DNA of 64,000 nt. It comes from an uncultured Bacilli bacterium (GTDB taxonomy: Bacteria > Bacillota_I > Bacilli_A > ML615J-28 > CAG-313). The notes under the pieces were generated by a model. That model worked only from the letters and a program-made list of their open reading frames with translations. It was not told the DNA's origin and did not search any database. Positions within the stretch are counted from its first letter, which is position 1. Each line of letters starts with the position of its first letter. Shown here piece by piece: positions 1 to 6,765 of the stretch. The position numbers and the translations under genes are program-made. The DNA is taken from positions 1-64,000 of the forward strand of contig CATLBQ010000006.1 in assembly GCA_949879765.1 (NCBI GenBank), written 5' to 3'.

Positions 1-19
1 CACCTTTAGGTCTTCCCAT
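1..19 (-). CDS. 5' end of a minus-strand gene, probably a DNA-binding regulator (partial)
   Basis: Only the first six codons are inside the window. They read MGRPKG from an ATG at complement 17-19. The start is supported by a strong ribosome binding site (GGAGGTGAT) just upstream and a TATAAT box at complement 37-42. Proteins that begin MGRPKG are often TetR-type or other helix-turn-helix regulators, but this is a weak hint. An inverted repeat over the promoter (51-85) fits an autoregulated repressor. Confidence 0.5.
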
Positions 20-50
20 ATCATCACCTCCATATAATTATAACAAAAAA

Positions 51-85
51 TGTTAGCAAACACATTTTTTTTGTGTCTACTAACA
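51..85. promoter_or_regulatory. Imperfect inverted repeat over the promoter of the edge gene (candidate operator)
   Basis: Arms at 51-64 (TGTTAGCAAACACA) and 72-85 (TGTGTCTACTAACA) match at 12 of 14 positions around a T7 spacer. They lie across the expected -35 of the minus-strand promoter whose -10 is at complement 37-42. The position suggests an operator rather than a terminator, because no minus-strand gene ends here. The binding protein is unknown. Confidence 0.4.
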
Positions 86-170
86 TTTTACCATTTCAAA
101 TCCCTTATGGGGAGAAAGGATGAATAAAGATAATTCAAAGTTTAAAAAACAAGAAAACGGAATAATGTGG

Positions 171-176
171 TATAAT
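171..176 (+). promoter_or_regulatory. Extended -10 promoter (TGGTATAAT) for the DUF362 gene
   Basis: TATAAT at 171-176 is preceded by TGG, giving the extended -10 form used repeatedly in this window. No convincing -35 was seen. The start codon at 206 follows an AGGAAGGAGA ribosome binding site. Confidence 0.6.
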
Positions 177-205
177 ATATCTATATAATAAGGAAGGAGA
201 AGCCT

Positions 206-1078
206 ATGAAATCAAAAGTTTATTTTTCAAAACAAATCACACCAAGTGAGTTGGTCAAATTATATCACCGGTTAGGAAAAGAATTGACGGGAAATATTGC
301 AATTAAATTACACTCTGGTGAACCTGGAAATCAAAATTTTTTAGGCCCTGATTTCTTTTCAGAAATCATTCATGAAGTGAAAGGGACTGTAGTAGAATGC
401 AACACTGCATATGATGGTGGAAGAGATACCACCGAAAAACATATGAAAACATTCCAACAACATGGTTGGCTAGATGCGTTTAAAGTAGATTTGTTAGATA
501 AAGAAGGTCCCGATTTGGTGTTAGATATTCCAAATGGAAAAGTCATTCAAAAAAATTATGTAGGAAAAGACTTATCTCATTATGATTCAATGTTGGTTTT
601 GTCTCACTTTAAAGGTCATCCAATGGGCGGATATGGAGGAGCACTCAAGCAACTATCTATTGGTATAGCTTCATCTTATGGTAAGGCATATATTCATGGT
701 TGTGGGGTACCAGAAGATATTTGGACATCCAATCATGACCACTTTTTAGAGGCAATGGCAGAAGCAGCAGGTTCTATTGTATCTTATTTCAAGGGGCAAA
801 TTGTATATATCAATGTAATGAAGAATATGTCAGTGGATTGTGATTGTTGTGCTGTTGCGGAAGACCCATGTATAGCTGACATTGGTGTGTTGATTTCTGA
901 TGATCCAGTGGCAATTGATCAAGCTTGTATTGACTTGGTTTATGCTTCCACAGATCAAGGTCGTGCACACTTTATTGAGCGAGTAGAAAGTCGAAATGGG
1001 ATTCATACCATTGAAACTGCAGCTACACTTGGGTATGGTTCTAGAGATTATGAATTGATAAAGATTACTCATGAATAA
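206..1078 (+). CDS. DUF362 domain protein
   Basis: The 290-residue protein has the central DUF362 signature SHFKGHPMGGYGGALKQ (about residues 132-148), followed by a GIASSYGK segment and a CDCC motif near residue 212. DUF362 proteins are often fused to ferredoxin domains; this one has no C-terminal 4Fe-4S ferredoxin domain, so only the DUF362 core is present. No signal peptide is visible and the protein should be cytosolic. The stop overlaps the start of the ECF S-component gene by 8 bases, indicating coupled translation. The biochemical role is not established; a redox or metal-linked function is only inference from the family. Confidence 0.8.
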   Translation: MKSKVYFSKQITPSELVKLYHRLGKELTGNIAIKLHSGEPGNQNFLGPDFFSEIIHEVKGTVVECNTAYDGGRDTTEKHMKTFQQHGWLDAFKVDLLDKEGPDLVLDIPNGKVIQKNYVGKDLSHYDSMLVLSHFKGHPMGGYGGALKQLSIGIASSYGKAYIHGCGVPEDIWTSNHDHFLEAMAEAAGSIVSYFKGQIVYINVMKNMSVDCDCCAVAEDPCIADIGVLISDDPVAIDQACIDLVYASTDQGRAHFIERVESRNGIHTIETAATLGYGSRDYELIKITHE

Positions 1079-1646
1079 AGCCTCCATTGCACTTCGAAAA
1101 ATGGTACTGAGTGTATGCTTTTTAGTGATGGGATGGTTGCTTCCTCTTGTGACACTGAGAATCCCAACCATTGGAAATATGCTTTGTCCAATGCATATAC
1201 CTGTCCTTTTGTGTGGGTTCATTTTAGGTCCTAAGTATGGGGGATTAGTTGGATTGATTTTACCCCTCACACGGTCTATATTTTGGGGTATGCCCCCATT
1301 ATATCCAACAGCCATTTGTATGATGGTCGAACTAGCTACTTATGGAATAGTGAATGGTATTGTATATGACCTACTTGGTGCCAAAATGAGAGCCGATGCT
1401 TTGGTTCGCATTTATACTGCTTTGATTGCTGCGATGTGTGTAGGAAGACTATTGTGGGGAGTATCTAGAATGGTCTGTGGCTTATTTGATACAAACAATT
1501 TTACTTGGTCACTTTTTATAACAGGTGCTTTTCTCACTGCTTGGCCAGGGATTCTCTTACAACTGATTCTTATTCCTATACTCATCAAAATGCTTTCTTA
1601 CTTACACATTTTAAAATGGGATACATCTCAAAACAAGGTCAGTTGA
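1071..1646 (+). CDS. ECF transporter S component (substrate unknown)
   Basis: The 191-residue protein is a compact integral membrane protein with about five or six hydrophobic segments. The stretch MHIPVLLCGFILGPKYGGL (about residues 41-59) is typical of S components of energy-coupling-factor vitamin transporters (DUF3816-like). S components bind the substrate and dock on a shared EcfA-EcfA'-EcfT module, which is not in this window. It overlaps the upstream DUF362 gene by 8 bases and ends in TGA. The substrate cannot be read from sequence. The start codon is placed by the overlap; its ribosome binding site is weak. Confidence 0.8.
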   Translation: MNKASIALRKMVLSVCFLVMGWLLPLVTLRIPTIGNMLCPMHIPVLLCGFILGPKYGGLVGLILPLTRSIFWGMPPLYPTAICMMVELATYGIVNGIVYDLLGAKMRADALVRIYTALIAAMCVGRLLWGVSRMVCGLFDTNNFTWSLFITGAFLTAWPGILLQLILIPILIKMLSYLHILKWDTSQNKVS

Positions 1647-1659
1647 TCTTGTTTTTATT
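1630..1659 (+). terminator. Intrinsic terminator after the ECF S gene
   Basis: An 11-bp stem (1630-1640 with 1645-1655, one G-U) with loop AGTT is followed by a T run. It overlaps the last codons of the gene. Confidence 0.7.
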
Positions 1660-1672
1660 ATGAATCATTTTT

Positions 1673-1702
1673 GCATATTATTTTAAAATATGACTCATAC
1701 TA
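1673..1702 (+). promoter_or_regulatory. Predicted sigma-G promoter of gpr
   Basis: GCATA at 1673-1677 and CATACTA at 1696-1702, separated by 18 bases, match the published sigma-G consensus (GHATR, about 18 bp, CATNHTA) at every position. In B. subtilis gpr is transcribed in the forespore by sigma-F and sigma-G, so the position fits established biology. The site was found by eye and is not proven. Confidence 0.6.
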
Positions 1703-1717
1703 TTTTGAGGTGATAAA

Positions 1718-2773
1718 ATGAATAAAAATGAAAATGCTTATTTTGTAATGGCAAGAACCGATCTTGCTTATGATGAATATCAAAAACATCTTGATGAAGA
1801 TATTCCTGATTTTGTGACACATAGTTATACTTCATTTGATATTCCCATTCATAAAAGTATTGTTGGAGAAAAAGCATCAGAAATTGTGAGTAAAAAACCA
1901 GGGAATTACTATACAATTGATTTATCTAAAATCAATATCCATGATACGCTTCATTTGGAAAAAACGGAAAAAGCGGTTGCGGAAGTCTTAGTAGAATGCT
2001 TAAAAGAAAATCATTTGTTGGGCCAAAAAGCGTTTGTGGTTGGATTAGGAAATAGTAATGTGACACCAGATGCTATCGGTCCAATTGTTATCGATAACAC
2101 AATTGTAACGAGACATTTGGCGAATATGAATGCCCTAAGTGAAGGCTTTTCAAATGTTTGTGCGATGTCACCTGGTGTGATGGGGACAACAGGAATAGAA
2201 ACTTATGATGTTATTGAGACGGTTTTAGAAAAAGTAAAAGCAGATTTTGTAATAGTTATTGATGCACTGGCTACGAATTCAGTTGAACGTATCAATAAAA
2301 CCATTCAAATTACAGATACAGGAATTAAACCAGGATCAGGCGTAGGGAATAAACGGAAAGAAATTTCTTTTGAAACCTTACATAAACCGGTTATAGCTAT
2401 TGGTATTCCTACGGTTGTAGATGCAACAACAATTACAGTCAATACCATTCAAATGGTGCTAAAATATTTAAATTTAGAATTAAATGGAAAAACATCTAAA
2501 GCCAATGCACTTTCATCTACACTCGTGAAGGAAAATTTAAATCAACCACAAGATATTCAAGAACCAACCAAAGCTGCCTTTTTTGGACAATTTGGTACGT
2601 TAAGTGAAGCTGAACAGCGCACACTAGTAGAAGAAGTTCTTACACCTAATGGATTTAATTTAATGGTTACACCAAAAGAAATTGATACGGAAGTGGATGA
2701 TTTGTCTAAAATTATTGCCAATTCGATTAATTTGGCTTTACATCCAGGTCTATATAATGGATATAGTGAATAA
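1718..2773 (+). CDS. gpr: Germination protease GPR (SASP-degrading endopeptidase)
   Basis: GPR is made in the forespore as a zymogen and at germination cleaves small acid-soluble DNA-binding proteins. The 351-residue protein shows the family hallmarks in order: VVGLGNSNVTPDAIGP near residue 107, SPGVMGTTGIET near 143, VIVIDALA near 178, and a GSGVGNKRKEIS segment near residue 206. Length is close to the Bacillus enzyme. ATG 1718 follows GAGGTGAT. Two small membrane-protein genes follow at short spacing. In Bacillus gpr is followed by spoIIP and yqxA; spoIIP is not recognisable here. It is strong evidence that the organism makes endospores. Confidence 0.95.
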   Translation: MNKNENAYFVMARTDLAYDEYQKHLDEDIPDFVTHSYTSFDIPIHKSIVGEKASEIVSKKPGNYYTIDLSKINIHDTLHLEKTEKAVAEVLVECLKENHLLGQKAFVVGLGNSNVTPDAIGPIVIDNTIVTRHLANMNALSEGFSNVCAMSPGVMGTTGIETYDVIETVLEKVKADFVIVIDALATNSVERINKTIQITDTGIKPGSGVGNKRKEISFETLHKPVIAIGIPTVVDATTITVNTIQMVLKYLNLELNGKTSKANALSSTLVKENLNQPQDIQEPTKAAFFGQFGTLSEAEQRTLVEEVLTPNGFNLMVTPKEIDTEVDDLSKIIANSINLALHPGLYNGYSE

Positions 2774-2791
2774 AATATCTTAGGTGATATT

Positions 2792-3052
2792 TTGAATTAT
2801 AAAGTGAGTATCTTATTGTTATTAGCTATTTTTTCTTTTGTCAATAATTTATTTCTTCATTTTGATCAGTTAAAACAGATGCATCAAGAAGAAACCGTAG
2901 AAGTGTTTTACATGAAAGTAGAACCTGATGTGGAAATGGAACACCCTATTGGTTCGTATGTCAAGACGATTTATGATTACACGATATATTTTATCTTTTT
3001 CTTTAATATTCATGATATTCGTTCTATTATTACGGTCCAAAATTATGCTTAG
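2792..3052 (+). CDS. Small membrane protein in the gpr cluster, unknown
   Basis: An 86-residue product starts at TTG 2792 after AGGTGAT. It has a hydrophobic N-terminal helix (about residues 5-20) and a second hydrophobic segment near residues 62-73, with a Glu-rich middle. The gene lies 18 bases after gpr and 8 bases before the next gene, so it is probably co-transcribed in the forespore. It sits where Bacillus has spoIIP, but it is far too short and shows no SpoIIP amidase motif. I do not recognise a family. A frameshifted or rapidly diverging gene cannot be excluded. Confidence 0.5.
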   Translation: MNYKVSILLLLAIFSFVNNLFLHFDQLKQMHQEETVEVFYMKVEPDVEMEHPIGSYVKTIYDYTIYFIFFFNIHDIRSIITVQNYA

Positions 3053-3060
3053 GTGAACAA

Positions 3061-3321
3061 ATGAAAAAATTATGTATCATTGCGTTTATTTTATTCATTT
3101 TTATTTTAGGATTAAAAATGGGGGAGACTTCTCATTCCCCTAATGGCATTTTGGAAAATGAAAAAGATAAGTTCGAAACAGAAATTACAACTCCGAACAA
3201 TGGGTATATACCTAAGGCACTTCAACCTGAGGAAAATGTAGTGAATAAGACTGCTCATAAAATTGATCGTATGATTGATCAAGTAGTAGAAAAAATGAAA
3301 AGTATTTTAAAAAAATTATAA
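3061..3321 (+). CDS. YqxA-like (DUF3679-like) small membrane protein
   Basis: The 86-residue protein has an N-terminal membrane helix ending in LGLKMGE, a hydrophilic linker, and a C-terminal basic amphipathic helix (RMIDQVVEKMKSILKKL). This arrangement resembles B. subtilis YqxA, which also lies in the gpr-spoIIP-yqxA-lepA cluster. Sequence identity is low, so the assignment rests on architecture and gene order. ATG 3061 follows AGGTGA. A terminator follows directly, making it the last gene of the unit. Confidence 0.5.
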   Translation: MKKLCIIAFILFIFILGLKMGETSHSPNGILENEKDKFETEITTPNNGYIPKALQPEENVVNKTAHKIDRMIDQVVEKMKSILKKL

Positions 3322-3323
3322 AT

Positions 3324-3358
3324 AAAATACCTAAAGAAATGCTCTTTAGGTATTTTTT
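3324..3358 (+). terminator. Intrinsic terminator of the gpr unit
   Basis: A perfect 13-bp stem (3324-3336 with 3344-3356), 7-base loop, then T residues. Confidence 0.85.
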
Positions 3359-3400
3359 ATTTTCTAGAATGAAACAGTGGCTAAAAAAAGAATAGTTTGA

Positions 3401-3406
3401 TATAAT
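3401..3406 (+). promoter_or_regulatory. Extended -10 promoter (TGATATAAT)
   Basis: TATAAT at 3401-3406 with TGA directly before it. It lies 28 bases before the Dabb gene start and after the terminator at 3324-3358, so it probably drives the next three genes. Confidence 0.55.
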
Positions 3407-3434
3407 ATATAAAAAAGACAAGGAGAAAAAGACA

Positions 3435-3749
3435 ATGATCAAGCATATTGTTTGTTTTAAATTTATAAATTCCAATAGCGAGGACTTAGAAAAAGCAAAA
3501 TCGATTTTGCTCTCTATGAAGGGCAATGTACCGATGCTTATAGATGTTACAGTGGGAATCGATTTTTTACATTCGCCACGTTCATACGATTTGATTTTGG
3601 AAACCTATTTTCAGACAAAAGAGGATTTGTCAGCTTACCAAAACGACCCCTATCATTGTGAAGTAGTCAAACAGTATATGCACGCTCATACCCAAGCAAG
3701 TGTTGCAATTGATTATGAATTGGAGGATAATTATGAAATACAAAATTAA
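3435..3749 (+). CDS. Dabb family (stress-responsive A/B barrel) protein
   Basis: The 104-residue protein begins MIKHIVCFKF, the typical first strand of the Dabb dimeric alpha/beta barrel, and keeps the DLILETYF and AYQNDPYH segments found in bacterial members. The family is small and cytosolic; some members are stress-induced, and no single reaction can be assigned here. ATG 3435 follows AGGAGA. The next gene starts 17 bases before this stop, so the two are translationally coupled. Confidence 0.85.
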   Translation: MIKHIVCFKFINSNSEDLEKAKSILLSMKGNVPMLIDVTVGIDFLHSPRSYDLILETYFQTKEDLSAYQNDPYHCEVVKQYMHAHTQASVAIDYELEDNYEIQN

Positions 3750-4455
3750 AGATCATCAAATTGGAGTAGATTTTTGGAATAGTAAACAAGAACTATTTGA
3801 AAGTTTTTATGGCGCATTTTATGAGTTTATCTTCAATCATGGTGGTAAAGAAGATTTAGCTGCACATCAAATCTATAGCAAAGCTGATTTTTATGCTTAT
3901 GCAGATTGGTTTGCGGATGGAAAAGATAGTTGTTATGCGATGGGATTTTCATTTCATTCCTATTATTTAACCGTAGAAGAAGGAGGAAAGTTAGAAAACC
4001 AACCTACAACAACTTTTATTGGTTATTGCTATCAAAATGGCTTATTCACAGATTTTTTAAACTTCTTAATTACCTTCTTTGCTTGGTGGAGAAATGACGA
4101 GGGATGTACTTGCTTTAATCCGTATAATCATGCTGATGACTTTTTCAATTCATCATGGGCTGCACTAGTAGACACCTCTAAACTATTTTATTTATCGGCA
4201 GAAACCGTTTATCATTGGCAATCCTTCCGGGTAAAATATGCACTAGATTACATTCCTGGTGTAATTTTGCATCACCCTATAGATGAAAATGATCGAATGA
4301 GAGTAGCTGGGTATGAATTTAAAGGCTTTGAAAAAGAAGAGAATGAATGGGTTGCTTCTTTTCAAAGAAAAGATACCTATAATTACTGGGAGAAGGAAGA
4401 AAAAACAATTCAAAAAGTGTATGTAGAAAACTATAAGAAGGTAGATCCTGCCTAA
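3733..4455 (+). CDS. Unrecognised protein homologous to the inserted domain of the lipoprotein at 27161-28867
   Basis: The 240-residue protein has no signal peptide. I do not recognise a described family. It aligns by eye with residues about 321-568 of the InlB-repeat lipoprotein at 27161-28867. Shared positions include SKQELF (17-22), GGKLE (84-88), FIGYC (95-99), W-R-N-DEG (119-124), a P/H pair (130, 133), and SWAALVDTSKLFY (141-153). The flanks also match, including YEFKGF near residue 194. Conserved Trp, Asp, Glu and His could line an active or binding site. ATG 3733 is chosen over an earlier in-frame ATG at 3700 because GGAGG stands 8 bases upstream of it. It overlaps the Dabb gene, and an SDR gene follows one base after its stop. 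Confidence 0.75.
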   Translation: MKYKIKDHQIGVDFWNSKQELFESFYGAFYEFIFNHGGKEDLAAHQIYSKADFYAYADWFADGKDSCYAMGFSFHSYYLTVEEGGKLENQPTTTFIGYCYQNGLFTDFLNFLITFFAWWRNDEGCTCFNPYNHADDFFNSSWAALVDTSKLFYLSAETVYHWQSFRVKYALDYIPGVILHHPIDENDRMRVAGYEFKGFEKEENEWVASFQRKDTYNYWEKEEKTIQKVYVENYKKVDPA

Positions 4456-4456
4456 A

Positions 4457-5248
4457 ATGAAAAATTATGCCCTGATTACAGGTGCTAGTAGAGGAATAGG
4501 CCTTGAACTAGCCAAACTTTTCGCAAAGGATGGATATCCTTTGATATTAGTAGCCAGAAGCAAAGATCAATTGGAACGTATTCGAGAAACATTGATCAAC
4601 GCATACCATATAGATGTTGTCATTATGGTTGAGGATTTATCTATTCCTTATATTGCGAAAACTATCTATCAAAACATTGTTCAAAAGGGATTAAGGGTTG
4701 ATTATTTGGTCAATAATGCTGGATTTGGAGATTATGGTCCATTCCTTCAGGCTAGTTTAGAGCGCCACTATGAGATGATTCAAGTGAATGTGTTATCTGT
4801 TATGGAATTGTGCCATTATTTTGCCAATGATATGAAGCAGCATCATTTTGGTCATATTTTAAATGTGGGTTCGATTGCTTCGTTTTTTCCTGGACCTTTT
4901 ATGGCTACCTATTATGCAAGTAAAGCATTTGTGCTTTCTTTTTCAGAAGCATTGAGTAAGGAATTGAGACCCTATGGTATTTTTGTAACTGTACTTTGTC
5001 CTGGCACAACTGATACTCATTTTTTTCAAGTGGCCAATGCATCTAGTGATAAAACGGATTTACTGAAACATATGCGACCAGCAAGTGCATATAGTGTTGC
5101 TCAATATGGCTATCATAAGATGATGAAAAAAAAGGTGATAGCAGTCTATGGAATGAAAAATAGAACTGCTATTTTTATGAATCGTTTGATTAGTAGACGT
5201 TTATCGAGAAATATTGTATATCGTATTCAAAGTGAGCGTTCTAAATAA
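4457..5248 (+). CDS. Short-chain dehydrogenase/reductase
   Basis: The 263-residue protein is a classical SDR. It has the Rossmann nucleotide motif TGASRGIG (residues 8-15), NNAG near residue 90, a catalytic Ser in the NVGSIASF strand and the Tyr-x3-Lys motif in YYASK (near residue 155). Such enzymes use NAD(P)H to reduce carbonyl or oxidise hydroxyl groups; the substrate is unknown. Its start lies one base after the preceding stop, so it is in the same transcript as the unrecognised domain protein and the Dabb protein. It is cytosolic, with a basic C-terminal tail. Confidence 0.9.
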   Translation: MKNYALITGASRGIGLELAKLFAKDGYPLILVARSKDQLERIRETLINAYHIDVVIMVEDLSIPYIAKTIYQNIVQKGLRVDYLVNNAGFGDYGPFLQASLERHYEMIQVNVLSVMELCHYFANDMKQHHFGHILNVGSIASFFPGPFMATYYASKAFVLSFSEALSKELRPYGIFVTVLCPGTTDTHFFQVANASSDKTDLLKHMRPASAYSVAQYGYHKMMKKKVIAVYGMKNRTAIFMNRLISRRLSRNIVYRIQSERSK

Positions 5249-5263
5249 AGCGGATGTAATGAA

Positions 5264-5294
5264 AAATACACACTAGAGGTTCTAGTGTGTATTT
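5264..5294. terminator. Bidirectional terminator between SDR and MATE genes
   Basis: A perfect 14-bp stem (5264-5277 with 5281-5294) has only a 3-base loop and is A-rich on the left and T-rich on the right. It includes the stop codon of the converging MATE gene. Confidence 0.75.
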
Positions 5295-6661
5295 GTTTGT
5301 ATATCAAGCGGATGGCGTTTCTCTTTCGGAAAGGTTATGTAAAGCAAAATAGCAAGTATTCCTGCAAAACTGTCGACTATGGGTTGAGCCATAATGACAC
5401 CATAAATGGGAATCCACTGGTTTAATATTAACATTAAAGGAATATCAATGATACCTTTTCTAAGTAAAATGAGAATCAATGCGCGAATATTTTGTTTTGT
5501 AGCCTGAAATATGGTATTGCCCAAAAAAATAAGCGAAGTAAGGGGCATAGAAATGCATAAGATGCGCAAGAATTGGCTTGCATACATAATTGTTTTTTCA
5601 TCTTTTATAAAGAGTTGAACAATGGATCGAGGGAAAATACTAAATAAGATGACACAAAGGGTAGCAAAAATAAGCATAGTTATTCCCGAAAAATAAATTG
5701 CTTTTTTCATTCGGTTGGTGTTGTTTGCTGCATAATTATAGCCAATTAGAGGAAGAATTCCTTGGGATAATCCTTGAGCAAAGGCAATAATACAAAGATC
5801 TACCTTTTTAGCAATACTCACACCCGAGATAGCTGCCTCATCTACATTTGACATTAACTTATTGATGACGGTATTACTCAGTAAAGCCATTAGAGAAAGA
5901 AGAAAACTAGATAGACCAGAACCAATGATTTCTAGCGTGACGTGCTCTTCAATTTTTAAGTTACGCCAATGAAAACGAAGGGGACTTTTATTTTTTGTTT
6001 TGTATAATAATAGAATAAAATAGAAGGTAGCAATCCAATTCGAAAGCAGTGTTGCAATAGCTGCTCCTACTACATTTAAACGAAAAACAAAAATAAAAAG
6101 AGGATCGAGTAGCATATTGATGATACCACCCATAGCGATACCAATGCTCGATTCTTTCGACATCCCTATAGAACGAATTAAGTGGGACAAAGTAAAATTG
6201 AGTACTGATGGTAGTGTACCTAGTATAACAACATAAAATAGATATTGACTTGCAAAAGTATAGGTATTGGTTGTAGCACCTAAAACGGATAATAGAGGCC
6301 TTTGAAATCCCAAAACCAATAATGCATAAGCAATAGATATCAAAATAGAACCCCAAAGACTCACAGTAGCAATTTTTTGGATGCGTTTTTGATTATTTAC
6401 ACCTAAGGCTCGCGATATAGCACTAGCTCCACCAATACCTAACAGATTTGCAATAGCTGTAGTCATCATAAAAGCAGGATGACAGATGGTAATTGCCGCC
6501 ATTTGATAAGTATCATTCAATTGCCCAATAAAATAGGTATCTGCCCAATTATAGATAATTGTAATCAATTGACTAATAATAGTGGGAATGGCTAAATAAC
6601 AAACAGCCTTGGGTATGCTCATTTTTTCAAAAAGAAATTGTTTTTCTTTTAGATTGTTCAT
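5282..6661 (-). CDS. MATE family multidrug/Na+ efflux transporter
   Basis: The 459-residue protein has about twelve hydrophobic segments in two internally similar halves, as in MATE exporters (MatE). The first segment reads AIPTIISQLITIIYNWADT, a typical family start with the conserved TIIYN-x-ADT region. MATE pumps expel cationic drugs or metabolites in exchange for Na+ or H+. ATG at complement 6661 is preferred to an in-frame GTG nine bases upstream because it is better spaced from AAGAAAGAG. It is monocistronic, between the SDR cluster and the purine permease. Confidence 0.9.
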   Translation of the reverse strand: MNNLKEKQFLFEKMSIPKAVCYLAIPTIISQLITIIYNWADTYFIGQLNDTYQMAAITICHPAFMMTTAIANLLGIGGASAISRALGVNNQKRIQKIATVSLWGSILISIAYALLVLGFQRPLLSVLGATTNTYTFASQYLFYVVILGTLPSVLNFTLSHLIRSIGMSKESSIGIAMGGIINMLLDPLFIFVFRLNVVGAAIATLLSNWIATFYFILLLYKTKNKSPLRFHWRNLKIEEHVTLEIIGSGLSSFLLSLMALLSNTVINKLMSNVDEAAISGVSIAKKVDLCIIAFAQGLSQGILPLIGYNYAANNTNRMKKAIYFSGITMLIFATLCVILFSIFPRSIVQLFIKDEKTIMYASQFLRILCISMPLTSLIFLGNTIFQATKQNIRALILILLRKGIIDIPLMLILNQWIPIYGVIMAQPIVDSFAGILAILLYITFPKEKRHPLDIQTNTH

Positions 6662-6725
6662 AATATTCACTCTTTCTTATATTATGTATTTTATCATAAA
6701 AAAGTGATTTTTTCAGTAAAAATGA

Positions 6726-6760
6726 AAAAAACTTTGAGTGTGTATCACCCAAAGTTTTTT
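6726..6760 (-). terminator. Terminator of the guanine permease gene
   Basis: A stem of about 15 bp (6726-6740 with 6746-6760) ends in a T run on the minus strand. The one non-canonical pair is a G-U in the minus-strand RNA but a mismatch in the plus-strand RNA, so it works best for the minus gene. Confidence 0.8.
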
Positions 6761-6765
6761 AAGAT

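Noticed and set aside
51-85. Idea that the window-start repeat and the Feo dyads share one regulator
   Set aside because: The half-sites TGTTAG/CTAACA are similar but the spacing is 23 bases instead of 4-6, so this may be chance.
830-1315. Minus-strand frame across DUF362 and ECF genes
   Set aside because: It overlaps two well supported plus-strand genes and has no recognisable motif.
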